DNA of 64,000 nucleotides from Chitinophaga oryziterrae. Its GTDB lineage: Bacteria > Bacteroidota > Bacteroidia > Chitinophagales > Chitinophagaceae. The stretch covers positions 290,379 to 354,378 of the forward strand of contig NZ_WRXO01000008.1 in assembly GCF_009758125.1 (NCBI RefSeq). Direction: 5' to 3'. Under the pieces are notes generated by a model. The model was not told where the DNA came from and made no database searches. It saw only the letters and a program-made list of their open reading frames with translations. Positions 34,274 to 42,416 of this stretch are shown piece by piece. The first letter of the stretch is position 1, and each line of letters starts with the position of its first letter. Made by a program: the position numbers and the translations under genes.

Positions 34274-35365
34274 TTATTGCTGGATCAGGTCATTATCATT
34301 CAATCCCTGGTAACCTATTGTTACAATGTTTTCACCTGGCTGTAAGCCACTCTTGATTTCTGCTTTATCATTGTAAGTACGTCCCAGTACTATTTCTCTT
34401 CTTTTTGCCATACCGTTTTGTGCAACGATCACATAAGGTTTACCTAAAGAATACTGGATTACATTCACTGGTATTACAATTGCTTTTGGCGCACTGTAAT
34501 CGATAATCTTAATCTGAGCCATCATGTTAGGACGCAGTGCCGGATCTGGTTGCAGCGGTACTTCTACTTTAATGGTACGGCTTAACGGATCAATTACTCT
34601 TGCAGCAAATCCTATTTTAGTACGGATCTGTTTATCGATATCAGGGAAGTTCAGCACTACCACATCTCCTGTTTTTACTTTACCGGAATAAGCTTCTGCT
34701 ATATTGGCAAGTATTCTCAGGTTAGAGTTATTTACCACACGGAAAGAGGTTGTACCAGGAGCTGCATTGTCTCCCAGTTTAGAGATCACGGCATCTACAG
34801 TACCGTTGATAGGGGAAATGATCCTGGCCTGTCCCATCTGGTCCTGCAGGGTAGACATTTTCCTTTCCAGGTTTTCCTTTTGATTTTTAGCATTCAGGTA
34901 TTGTACTTCAGAACCTATTTTCTGGTTCCATAAATTTTGCTGTTTCTGGAACATGGTGTTAGCCAGATCAAGTTGTGTACGCAGTTCTGCCTGGTTAGCT
35001 CTCAGGATCTGATCATCTACCTGCGCCAGTGTCTGACCTTTACTTACAGTCTGTCCTTCTTTTACAAAGATGCCGGTGATAACACCAGGGATACGGGAAG
35101 AAACGTTTACGTTCTCACGGGCATCTACATTCCCCTGTACATCTATGTAATGTTCGAATACGGTATCCTGCACGGCAGTAATGACTACTGTTTTCTTTTT
35201 CTTCAGTGTATCGCCTTTGCTGGTTTCTTTTTCCAGCACCGTAATCTGTGCGTCCAGTTTAGCCTTCTCCTGTTTCAGTTTTTTCAGTTGATCTTCTTTG
35301 CTGGGATCTGCACAGGCCAGGAAGAGTATAGTGATGAGCAGAGCAGGGAAATATCTTTTTAACAT
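34274..35365 (-). CDS. RND efflux periplasmic adaptor (membrane fusion protein), lipoprotein
   Basis: The adaptor links the pump to the TolC channel. The 363-residue product has a lipoprotein signal (ALLITILFLACADPSKED, Cys about 18), a short coiled coil (KLKQEKAKLDAQITVLEKET), then the lipoyl-like barrel (NVSSRIPGVITGIFVKEGQT, VSKGQTLAQVDDQILRANQA) and helical hairpin, with matching ISPINGTVDAVISKLGDNAA after it. The beta-barrel and membrane-proximal domains follow (VPLQPDPALRPNMMAQIKII ... GLQPGENIVTIGYQGL). It lies 17 bp before the permease gene. Confidence 0.93.
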   Translation of the reverse strand: MLKRYFPALLITILFLACADPSKEDQLKKLKQEKAKLDAQITVLEKETSKGDTLKKKKTVVITAVQDTVFEHYIDVQGNVDARENVNVSSRIPGVITGIFVKEGQTVSKGQTLAQVDDQILRANQAELRTQLDLANTMFQKQQNLWNQKIGSEVQYLNAKNQKENLERKMSTLQDQMGQARIISPINGTVDAVISKLGDNAAPGTTSFRVVNNSNLRILANIAEAYSGKVKTGDVVVLNFPDIDKQIRTKIGFAARVIDPLSRTIKVEVPLQPDPALRPNMMAQIKIIDYSAPKAIVIPVNVIQYSLGKPYVIVAQNGMAKRREIVLGRTYNDKAEIKSGLQPGENIVTIGYQGLNDNDLIQQ

Positions 35366-35396
35366 ATAGTTCTAGTTAAGGATGATCGATGTTAGT

Positions 35397-36755
35397 TTAC
35401 AGTTTGCCGTTTGCTTTCAGGTAATCCACTTTTGCAACAACAGCATTATACAAGGCAGAGAAATAGTTGTTCTGAGCGGTCAGCAGGTCATTTTCTGCCG
35501 TACTCATTTCCAGACTGGAACCTACGCCTTCTCTGTATTTGATCTGCGTCATGTTGTATACTTCCTGCGCCAGTTTCATATTACTTTCCTGTGCGTCCAG
35601 TGTAAGGATGTTATTACGCAGATTGGAAGAAGACTGGGAACGTTCCAGGTCTATACCCAGTTTCGCATCTTCTATCTTTACTTCTGCTTTTTTTACTTCC
35701 AGGAAGGCCTGATCTACTTTACGTCTGCGCTGGGAACCTGCATAGATAGGCAATGACAGGTTTACCCCATAACCTACGTATCCGTACCAGGTAGCAGAGT
35801 TGAAGTAATTAAATACATCGCTGGCGCGGCTCATTCCACCTGTACCAAACAGGGACAGTGTTGGATATGCATTATATTTATATCTTTTCAGATCAAATTC
35901 GTATGCCCGTTTCTGTGTTTCCAGTAACTGGTATTCTATACGCTGGGAATAGTCGAAATTTTCTACTGCTACAGCTGATTTTATTTCTTGCGTAGATAAC
36001 GTATCAGTGAGTTCGATCTCCTGCTGCATAGACATGCCCATCTGATATTTGAGGGCAGCAACACCTACTTCGTTCAGGTTACGGAGTTTGGTTTGTTCTG
36101 TCTGCAGATTGGTTAATTGTACCATTAATCTGTCCACATCCAGTTTTTCTACCAGTCCGTTTTTATACGTTTCTTTCGTATCACTCAGCAGTTTTTCCAA
36201 CGTTGCAATATTCCCGGTAAGGAACTGCAATGCCTTGCGGGCAGAGAGTACATTGTAGTAAGATTTGTACACGCTCACCTTTACATCTATCTCTGCTTTC
36301 TGAACAGTGCGGGTAGAAAGGTCTTCCAGGGTTTTACGTGCCTGCAGCGCTACGAGAACGCTGGGGTCGAATAATACCTGGTTTACTTTTATTTCTCCTA
36401 TTGCATTGAATTTTAGTCCGAATGCAAAAGGGACCAGTGTTCCTTTGGGAACACTATCAGAAAAGTTGGAGGCGTCGATCAGTTGTTTCTGAACGATAGG
36501 ATTGTGCTGGAAGGTACCATTACCCGTTACACTGGGCAGGGCGAGGCCGCTTACTTCCCTGTTTTTAGCCAGTTGGATCAGTTGGTCAAGTTTAGCAGTG
36601 CGCACGGTTGCCTGGTTGGCCAGTGCATAGTCCACAGCCTGTTTGGCAGATAGTGGCAGCACCTCCTGCTTCGCAGGAATGACAGGCTGCTGGGCCATCA
36701 CGTGTAGGTTGAGCATCAACAGTAAGACTGTGATTTTTAGTCGCATAAAGGTCAT
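35397..36755 (-). CDS. TolC family outer-membrane efflux channel
   Basis: A 452-residue outer-membrane factor with a signal peptide (MRLKITVLLLMLNLHVMAQQ, starting at Met4). Two OEP repeats are seen, with long helices (KQAVDYALANQATVRTAKLD, TAKLDQLIQLAKNREVSGLA; later YKNGLVEKLDVDRLMVQLTN and YREGVGSSLEMSTAENDLLT). The ATG at 36755 overlaps the stop of the tetR gene by four bases (ATGA), so translation is likely coupled. The channel works with the adaptor and permease encoded next. Confidence 0.93.
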   Translation of the reverse strand: MTFMRLKITVLLLMLNLHVMAQQPVIPAKQEVLPLSAKQAVDYALANQATVRTAKLDQLIQLAKNREVSGLALPSVTGNGTFQHNPIVQKQLIDASNFSDSVPKGTLVPFAFGLKFNAIGEIKVNQVLFDPSVLVALQARKTLEDLSTRTVQKAEIDVKVSVYKSYYNVLSARKALQFLTGNIATLEKLLSDTKETYKNGLVEKLDVDRLMVQLTNLQTEQTKLRNLNEVGVAALKYQMGMSMQQEIELTDTLSTQEIKSAVAVENFDYSQRIEYQLLETQKRAYEFDLKRYKYNAYPTLSLFGTGGMSRASDVFNYFNSATWYGYVGYGVNLSLPIYAGSQRRRKVDQAFLEVKKAEVKIEDAKLGIDLERSQSSSNLRNNILTLDAQESNMKLAQEVYNMTQIKYREGVGSSLEMSTAENDLLTAQNNYFSALYNAVVAKVDYLKANGKL

Positions 36756-37369
36756 TTATTAGCAGTGGTTGTTTTTCTGTATTCTCCGATACGTTTATAT
36801 CCTTCCTCAGAGACTATTCCATACAGGTAATGTTCCAGCAACAGGAGCTGCACCTTACCCATTTCATATTTTGCCGCAGGAAATGCATCTGGCTGAAAGC
36901 AGAGCATGGTAGCTGCTACCCGGTATTGTGTCATCACATCTACATCCAGTTCCGGACGGTATAGTCCTTCGCTGATCCCCCTTTCCAGGTTTTGCCTGAT
37001 GGTGAGTTGCAGCGGGCCGTTCTTATAGTCCTGAAATACCTGGAATGCACGGGGGTGAAAGCGTTGCAGATCAAACAGCACAATAGGGTTCATATACCGG
37101 AAACATTCGTCCAGCATCTGCATTACCCGGAACATTTCATCAATCGCATCACCAGCCTGCTGCTGGTTTTCATTGGATTGTGTATCCATCTGGCTCAGAT
37201 AACGGGCTATTGCATGTACTACCAGTTCGTCTTTATCAGCGAAATGGGCGTAGAGCGTCTTTTTAGACGCTCCCATTTTCTGGGCGATATCATCCATGGT
37301 AATGGACCTTGTTCCATATTGCCGGAACAAGCCAAATGAGGTCTCAAGAATCCGTTCCTGCATTTCCAT
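36752..37369 (-). CDS. TetR/AcrR family transcriptional regulator
   Basis: A 205-residue repressor. The N-terminal helix-turn-helix is standard: ILETSFGLFRQYGTRSITMD, DIAQKMGASKKTLYAHFADK and DELVVHAIARY. The C-terminal ligand-binding domain is helical with no known ligand. It is the first gene of the efflux operon and so probably controls itself and the pump; a 10-bp inverted repeat about 115 bp upstream (37483-37510) is a likely operator. Confidence 0.92.
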   Translation of the reverse strand: MEMQERILETSFGLFRQYGTRSITMDDIAQKMGASKKTLYAHFADKDELVVHAIARYLSQMDTQSNENQQQAGDAIDEMFRVMQMLDECFRYMNPIVLFDLQRFHPRAFQVFQDYKNGPLQLTIRQNLERGISEGLYRPELDVDVMTQYRVAATMLCFQPDAFPAAKYEMGKVQLLLLEHYLYGIVSEEGYKRIGEYRKTTTANK

Positions 37370-37482
37370 TTTTAGCGTATAAGATAGTTTTTCAGTACCG
37401 GCTCATTTCCAGTCTATTGGACGGTTTTATAGGTTTCCAGTTTGGCGGTTTTCCAAATTTGCTATGCTCGGGGCAAAACTAT

Positions 37483-37510
37483 GGAAACTTTTTAAACTAC
37501 AAAAGTTTCC
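37483..37510. promoter_or_regulatory. Putative operator of the TetR regulator
   Basis: GGAAACTTTT (37483-37492) and AAAAGTTTCC (37501-37510) form a perfect 10-bp inverted repeat with an eight-base spacer. Related half-sites (GTTTCCAG, TTTTCC) lie between it and the tetR start. Size and position fit a dimeric TetR site. Confidence 0.5.
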
Positions 37511-37607
37511 AATACATTTTTCTTTAATGTGCTTATCAAGATAGCGGTAGTGGATCAGTTTGATTTATTAACCCCACCCGCCATACAAACCAGTGTCTTC
37601 GGAGAGC

Positions 37608-37746
37608 GTTCGGGGAGTCTCTATGTCTTGAACATACGTTGAACACCCCTTGGTCACCTGTTGAACACCCTTACGGCACGTGGATGAGTCGAGAGTATCT
37701 CCCAGGTCTGTTCAACCTATGTTCAAGACATAGAGACTCCCCGAAC
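37608..37746. repeat. 38-bp inverted repeat with one mismatch and a 63-base loop
   Basis: Arms 37608-37645 and 37709-37746 pair over 38 bases with a single mismatch (C at 37637 opposite C at 37717). The arms begin GTTCGGGGAGTCTCTATG and end GTTGAACA. The loop contains a second copy of GTTGAACACCC directly repeating the inner end of the left arm. No transposase gene is near. It could be a structured RNA, a miniature mobile element or a very long terminator-like hairpin without a T-tract. Confidence 0.8.
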
Positions 37747-37910
37747 TCACTGTTAATTTGTATAAGTCCTGAATAGTACGGAGAGGGAAGCCATTATATC
37801 ACGGTATATTATTTCAAATAGGGTCAAACAGGGCAGATAAAATAAAGGGTGTAACTTTATGCTGTCATTACCGGGCACTGGTCCGGGACACACTTACACA
37901 TAAAAACTAT

Positions 37911-38534
37911 ATGTCTCCAAAAATCAGATTGAAGCGCCTGGCAGCCCGCATCTTGCAGTATTTCTTCCAGGGACTCATCATTCTTGCTCCTGTTGGGATA
38001 ACAGCATTGACCCTTTACTGGGCATTCATGACAATTGATAATATCATTCCAAAAGAACTGATCCCTATTGACACCCCGCTGAAATATCTCCGTTATAAGG
38101 GGGTAGGCTTTGTACTGGTAATTGTACTGGTAGTGGTAGTGGGATACCTGAGTTCTTCCTTTATACTAAGCAGGTTATTTTCCTTATTTGATCATTTACT
38201 GGAAAGGACCCCTTTTATTAAATATATCTATACTTCGGTAAAAGATGTATTTGATGCCTTTGTAGGAGAAAAGAAGAAATTCGATCATCCTGTACTGGTA
38301 CAGATTTACGGGGTCGATGTATGGGAAATGGGATTCATTACCCAGCCCAATGTAGACAGCCTTGGCCTGGAAGACCATATGGCGGTATATGTTCCTCATG
38401 CATATGCTATTACCGGGAAGGTTTTTATCGTACCCAATGAACGGGTAAAACCTCTTACAAACATTTCTGCAGGAGAAGCGATGAAGTTTGCCGTGAGTGG
38501 CGGGGTGACCAGTCTTGATGGCCATCATAAATAA
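37911..38534 (+). CDS. DUF502 family membrane protein
   Basis: A 207-residue protein of the DUF502 family, found widely in bacteria and plants; its biochemical role is not established. It has two membrane segments (QGLIILAPVGITALTLYWAF, about 19-38; VGFVLVIVLVVVVGYLSSSF, about 63-82) and then the family block RTPFIKYIYTSVKDVFDAFV. A soluble beta-rich end follows (VLVQIYGVDVWEMGFITQPN, VYVPHAYAITGKVFIVPNER). It sits alone between two large hairpins. Confidence 0.88.
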   Translation: MSPKIRLKRLAARILQYFFQGLIILAPVGITALTLYWAFMTIDNIIPKELIPIDTPLKYLRYKGVGFVLVIVLVVVVGYLSSSFILSRLFSLFDHLLERTPFIKYIYTSVKDVFDAFVGEKKKFDHPVLVQIYGVDVWEMGFITQPNVDSLGLEDHMAVYVPHAYAITGKVFIVPNERVKPLTNISAGEAMKFAVSGGVTSLDGHHK

Positions 38535-38573
38535 AAATCTTAACTTGGAAATAGTTCTGATAAGCTTCTGATA

Positions 38574-38653
38574 AGCTTCTGAACAGGATCATCCTCCGTT
38601 TATCCTCCGTTAAAAGACGGAGGATAAACGGAGGATAATCCTGTTCAGAAGCT
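38574..38653. repeat. 37-bp hairpin with one mismatch downstream of the DUF502 gene
   Basis: Arms 38574-38610 and 38617-38653 pair over 37 bases with one mismatch and a six-base loop (TAAAAG). Inside the arm the unit ATCCTCCGTTT is followed by ATCCTCCGTTA, a tandem duplication, and GCTTCTGATAA is tandemly repeated just before the left arm. No T-tract follows the stem. Confidence 0.8.
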
Positions 38654-38753
38654 GTTTTGAACCTGTTCTAAACTATAACAGAAATATACCAGGGATAAGA
38701 TTACCATATCTCTACTATAATATTCAGCACACGTTTGTTAACAATTTCACCCA

Positions 38754-39683
38754 ATGCATTACAGATTCTTAGCGATCGTTCTGATCGTATTCATTCCTCT
38801 TTCTACCAAAGGATGGGGCTTTTTTGCCCATCAGCGTATTAATCGTCTGGCAGTATTCCTATTACCTCCGGAGATGATGGTATTATATAAATCCCAGCTG
38901 GAATACCTCACTACCCACGCCACAGATGCCGATAAGCGCCGCTACATAGTGCCCGCTGAAGGGCCCAGACATTATATAGATCTTGATCATTACAAACCCA
39001 ATGACCTTCCCAGGAAATGGATCTACGCCGTTACAAAGTTTGGTGAGGATTCCCTGAACGCCTACGGTATTCTCCCCTGGCACATATCTGTAATGATGGA
39101 ACGCCTCACCAAAGCGTTCATGGAAAGAGACAGTAAACAGATCATAAAACTAAGCGCAGACCTGGGGCATTATATTGCAGATGCCCACGTTCCCCTGCAT
39201 GCCTGTTCTAACCATAACGGACAATTTACCGGGCAACAGGGTATTCACGGACTATGGGAATCGAGGATCCCTGAATTACTGGCCGACCAGACCTTCAACT
39301 ATTTTGCAGGAAAACCCGTATATATAACAGACATCTCTGCTACCACCTGGCAGATAGTGACAGAAAGCGGATTGGCAGCAGATACCGTACTAAGAAAGGA
39401 AAGGACTTTACAAGTGCCGCCAGACCAGCGTTACGCCTGGGAAAACAGGAAAGGCAAACTGGTAAGGACCTATTCAACCGCCTATACCAGGGCTTATCAG
39501 GCAGCCCTTGGGAACATGGTAGAGCGCCGGATGACCGGCGCAGTGCATATGGTAGCAAGTTATTGGTACACCGCCTGGGTAAATGCCGGTATGCCCCCTT
39601 TAGGCAAGGAAGAAGCGAGAATTTTCTTGAAGGAAAGGGTACTCCCTGTGAAAGGCAGGATGATAGGCAGACAAGAAGAATAA
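38754..39683 (+). CDS. Exported zinc-dependent phospholipase C/S1-P1 nuclease-fold protein
   Basis: A 309-residue secreted protein of the all-helical trinuclear-zinc fold shared by phospholipase C and S1/P1 nuclease. After the signal peptide (FLAIVLIVFIPLSTKG) the mature chain starts WGFFAHQRINRLAVF, with the N-terminal Trp and a His as zinc ligands in the family. Other expected ligands are seen in GPRHYIDLDHY and LSADLGHYIADAHVPLHACS (HxxxD then H...H). Whether it acts on lipid or nucleic acid is undecided. It is monocistronic after the 38.6-kb hairpin. Confidence 0.82.
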   Translation: MHYRFLAIVLIVFIPLSTKGWGFFAHQRINRLAVFLLPPEMMVLYKSQLEYLTTHATDADKRRYIVPAEGPRHYIDLDHYKPNDLPRKWIYAVTKFGEDSLNAYGILPWHISVMMERLTKAFMERDSKQIIKLSADLGHYIADAHVPLHACSNHNGQFTGQQGIHGLWESRIPELLADQTFNYFAGKPVYITDISATTWQIVTESGLAADTVLRKERTLQVPPDQRYAWENRKGKLVRTYSTAYTRAYQAALGNMVERRMTGAVHMVASYWYTAWVNAGMPPLGKEEARIFLKERVLPVKGRMIGRQEE

Positions 39684-39725
39684 AGGGCTTTTTTCAATTA
39701 ATTTCGATTTTAAAAAATAATAATT

Positions 39726-39733
39726 TATCTTTG
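39726..39733 (+). promoter_or_regulatory. Putative -7 promoter element of serC
   Basis: TATCTTTG matches TAnnTTTG. It would give serC a leader of about 130 bases, in which I found no recognisable riboswitch. Confidence 0.4.
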
Positions 39734-39872
39734 TTCTTACTATCTTTTTTTTAGCCTTATCCTACACGCTATACAGCACCATTTTGAAATGCCATACATT
39801 TTTTAATCCATTCCTCTGAACAAACCAAGCAACGTGGAACAAGCTAACAATGTATTTAACTTAGATCGACCT

Positions 39873-40943
39873 ATGAAGGTGCACAATTTTAACGCAGGGC
39901 CTTCTGTATTGCCAAATGAGGTGCTATATAAGGCCAGCAAAGCTTTGATTGACTTTGAGGGTTCAGGGATGTCTATTCTGGAAATAGGACACAGGACCCC
40001 GCTGTTTCAGGCGGTTTTGGATGAGGCACGCAATCTCTTAAGGGAGTTGATGCAATTGGATGATGATTTTGAGATTCTCTACTTACATGGAGGAGCTACC
40101 ACCCAATTTCTTCAGGTACCTATGAATTTGCTTGAAAATGATGGAACGGCTTCTTACATCGATACAGGTGTATGGAGCAATAAGGCTATTAAAGAGGCAA
40201 AACAATTTGGATTTGTAGATGTAGCTGCCAGCTCTAAAGAAAGCAACTACAATCATATTCCCAAACAGTTTACCATTCAGCCAAAGTCCACCTACCTTCA
40301 TATTACCACCAATAATACCATCTATGGTACGCAGTGGCAGAAGATCCCGGAAACGGATGTTCCCCTGGTAGCAGACATGAGTAGTGATATATTAAGCCGT
40401 CAGCTTGACTTTAACAAGTTTACGCTTATATACGCAGGCGTACAGAAGAACATGGGAGCAGCAGGTACCACCATGGTAGCTGTGCGTAAGAGCGCACTCG
40501 GTAAAGTGACCCGCAAAATACCGACCATCCTGGATTACCGCAATCATATAGAAAACGGTTCCATGTTAAATACCCCTCCCGTATTTGCTATCTATATATC
40601 CATGCTTACACTCCGCTGGTTAAAGGACCAGGGCGGTGCAGCCGGTATAGAGAAGATTAATGAGAAGAAAGCGGCTCTCTTATATAATGAGATCGATCAT
40701 AACCCCCTGTTCCGTGGTACTGTTGCCAAAGAAGACCGCAGTCGCATGAACGTGTGTTATATCATGGATAAACCTGAACTGGAAGAAGAATTCCTGAAAT
40801 TCTGTAAGAAAGAAGATATTATCGGTATCAAAGGTCATCGTAGTGTAGGCGGTTTCCGCGCTTCCCTTTACAACGCCCTTCCATACGACAGTGTAGAAGT
40901 GCTTGTAGAAGCAATGAAATATTTCAGCCTGAAAAAAGCATAA
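39873..40943 (+). CDS. serC: Phosphoserine aminotransferase
   Basis: SerC makes 3-phosphoserine from 3-phosphohydroxypyruvate and glutamate in serine synthesis, and also acts in pyridoxal phosphate synthesis. The 356-residue product from 39873 opens MKVHNFNAGPSVLPNEVLYK, the usual family N-terminus; the frame is open back to a GTG at 39834, but those 13 residues match nothing. PLP contacts are seen in LYLHGGATTQFLQVPMNLLE and YIDTGVWSNKAIKEAKQFG, and the Schiff-base Lys in IYAGVQKNMGAAGTTMVAV. The DUF1015 gene follows, as in many Bacteroidota. Confidence 0.96.
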   Translation: MKVHNFNAGPSVLPNEVLYKASKALIDFEGSGMSILEIGHRTPLFQAVLDEARNLLRELMQLDDDFEILYLHGGATTQFLQVPMNLLENDGTASYIDTGVWSNKAIKEAKQFGFVDVAASSKESNYNHIPKQFTIQPKSTYLHITTNNTIYGTQWQKIPETDVPLVADMSSDILSRQLDFNKFTLIYAGVQKNMGAAGTTMVAVRKSALGKVTRKIPTILDYRNHIENGSMLNTPPVFAIYISMLTLRWLKDQGGAAGIEKINEKKAALLYNEIDHNPLFRGTVAKEDRSRMNVCYIMDKPELEEEFLKFCKKEDIIGIKGHRSVGGFRASLYNALPYDSVEVLVEAMKYFSLKKA

Positions 40944-40960
40944 ACGATTTTCTTTGCGCC

Positions 40961-40998
40961 ATAACACAAAGGGCTCCATATGGAGCCCTTTGTGTTAT
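40961..40998. terminator. 38-base perfect palindrome after serC
   Basis: ATAACACAAAGGGCTCCAT (40961-40979) is followed immediately by its exact complement (40980-40998). There is no T-tract on either strand, so termination is not certain; the core GGGCTCCATATGGAGCCC would still form a strong hairpin. Confidence 0.7.
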
Positions 40999-41018
40999 GT
41001 ATTAGTGCATTAATTAAT

Positions 41019-41026
41019 TACTTTTG
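41019..41026 (+). promoter_or_regulatory. Putative -7 promoter element of the DUF1015 gene
   Basis: TACTTTTG, 20 bp before the ATG at 41047, so the gene probably has its own promoter after the serC hairpin. Confidence 0.45.
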
Positions 41027-41046
41027 CGGCTTAACAACTATAAATC

Positions 41047-42288
41047 ATGGCAATCATCAGACCCTTCAAAGGTTTAAGACCTACTCCCGAACTGGCTGAA
41101 AAAGTAGCGGCACGCCCTTACGATGTGTTGAGCGCAGCAGAAGCAAAGGTGGAAGCAACCGGTAATCCGTATGCTTTTTACCATGTTTCCAAATCGGAAA
41201 TAGACCTGCCCGAAGGCACAGATGTGTATAGTCAGGCCGTATATGACAAAGCCGCAGAAAATCTGCAACGCTTTATACAGGACGGAACGCTCTTCCAGGA
41301 TAACACCCCCTGCTATTACATATACAAGCTGGTCATGAACGGCCGTACACAAACAGGATTGGTTTGCGCTTCTTCCGTATCAGACTATAACAGCGGCATC
41401 ATCAAGAAACATGAATTTACGCGTCCTGATAAAGAAAAGGACCGTATCAACAATATCAAAACCACCCGCGCGCAGACAGGCAACGTGTTCCTCGCATATA
41501 ATGATGTACCGGAAGTAAACTTCCTGATAGAACACTGGATGACCGACCACGCCCCTGCTTACGACTTTACCGCAGCAGATGGTATTCAACACAGCGTTTG
41601 GGTGGTAGATGAACCTGCCGCCGTACAGAATATCACTACCCTCTTCGAGAAAAAAGTACCCTTCACATATATCGCAGATGGCCATCACCGTGCAGCTTCT
41701 GCATCCCTGGTACAGAAAGAGTTCGAAGAAAAACAGCTGATCTCCGCTGATGATCCGGCGAATTTCTTCCTCACCACCATTTTCCCCGCCAGCCAACTGG
41801 TGATCCTGGATTATAACCGTGTGGTGAAAGACCTCAACGGCCTTTCCAAAGAGGCCCTCCTGTCCCAGCTGGAGTACGATTTCAGTGTAGTGCCTATCGG
41901 CCATATGCCCCAGGCACCAACTATGCTGCACGAATTCAGTATGTACCTGGATGGTACCTGGTATCGCCTGCTGGCTGAAGAAGGTACCTACACCACCGAT
42001 CCTATCGGTATCCTCGATGTCACCATCCTTTCCAATAATATCCTGGATAAAATCCTGGGCATTAAAGACCAGCGTACAGATAAGCGCATCGACTTTGTTG
42101 GCGGTATCCGCGGACTGAATGAACTGGTAAAAAGAGTGGACAGCGGCGAAATGAAAGTAGCCTTTGCCCTTTATCCTGTAACTATTCAGCAGTTATTTGA
42201 TATTGCAGACAGTGGTAATGTGATGCCACCGAAGAGTACCTGGTTTGAACCTAAACTGAGAGATGGCCTGATCAGTCACCTGATCTGA
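41047..42288 (+). CDS. DUF1015 family protein
   Basis: A 413-residue cytoplasmic protein. DUF1015 proteins (sometimes called SerC-associated or HTH-type HpaR-like in error) have no proven activity but are often encoded beside serC or serA. The opening MAIIRPFKGLRPTPELAEKV, then AARPYDVLSAAEAK, is characteristic, as are HEFTRPDKEKDRINNIKTTR, YIADGHHRAASASLVQKEFE and IDFVGGIRGLNELVKRV. The conserved DGHHR block looks like an active-site motif. Neighbourhood suggests a link to serine metabolism. Confidence 0.9.
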   Translation: MAIIRPFKGLRPTPELAEKVAARPYDVLSAAEAKVEATGNPYAFYHVSKSEIDLPEGTDVYSQAVYDKAAENLQRFIQDGTLFQDNTPCYYIYKLVMNGRTQTGLVCASSVSDYNSGIIKKHEFTRPDKEKDRINNIKTTRAQTGNVFLAYNDVPEVNFLIEHWMTDHAPAYDFTAADGIQHSVWVVDEPAAVQNITTLFEKKVPFTYIADGHHRAASASLVQKEFEEKQLISADDPANFFLTTIFPASQLVILDYNRVVKDLNGLSKEALLSQLEYDFSVVPIGHMPQAPTMLHEFSMYLDGTWYRLLAEEGTYTTDPIGILDVTILSNNILDKILGIKDQRTDKRIDFVGGIRGLNELVKRVDSGEMKVAFALYPVTIQQLFDIADSGNVMPPKSTWFEPKLRDGLISHLI

Positions 42289-42312
42289 TCATAAAATTAA
42301 CTGATATATCCG

Positions 42313-42352
42313 GCCCGGACCAACCTGTACTTCCTGTTGGTCCGGGCTTTTT
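42313..42352 (+). terminator. Rho-independent terminator of the DUF1015 gene
   Basis: GCCCGGACCAAC (42313-42324) pairs with GTTGGTCCGGGC (42336-42347) across an 11-base loop, followed by T5. Confidence 0.9.
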
Positions 42353-42416
42353 AATTGGGGTTAACAATGGATGGCACATTTTTTTCTTTATTTTTACAAC
42401 AAACGTTCAGACAGGC

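Larger units (their letters stand above)
37370..37910. other. 540-bp intergenic region with two inverted-repeat structures
   Basis: The longest gene-free stretch of the window, between the divergent tetR and DUF502 genes. It holds the putative TetR operator (37483-37510) and a large imperfect hairpin (37608-37746). No reading frame with protein-like composition was seen. The last 160 bp before DUF502 look like ordinary leader or promoter sequence. Confidence 0.6.

Noticed and set aside
37608..37746. Insertion sequence or integron attachment site
   Set aside because: No transposase or integrase gene is near and no target-site duplication was found; kept only as an inverted repeat.
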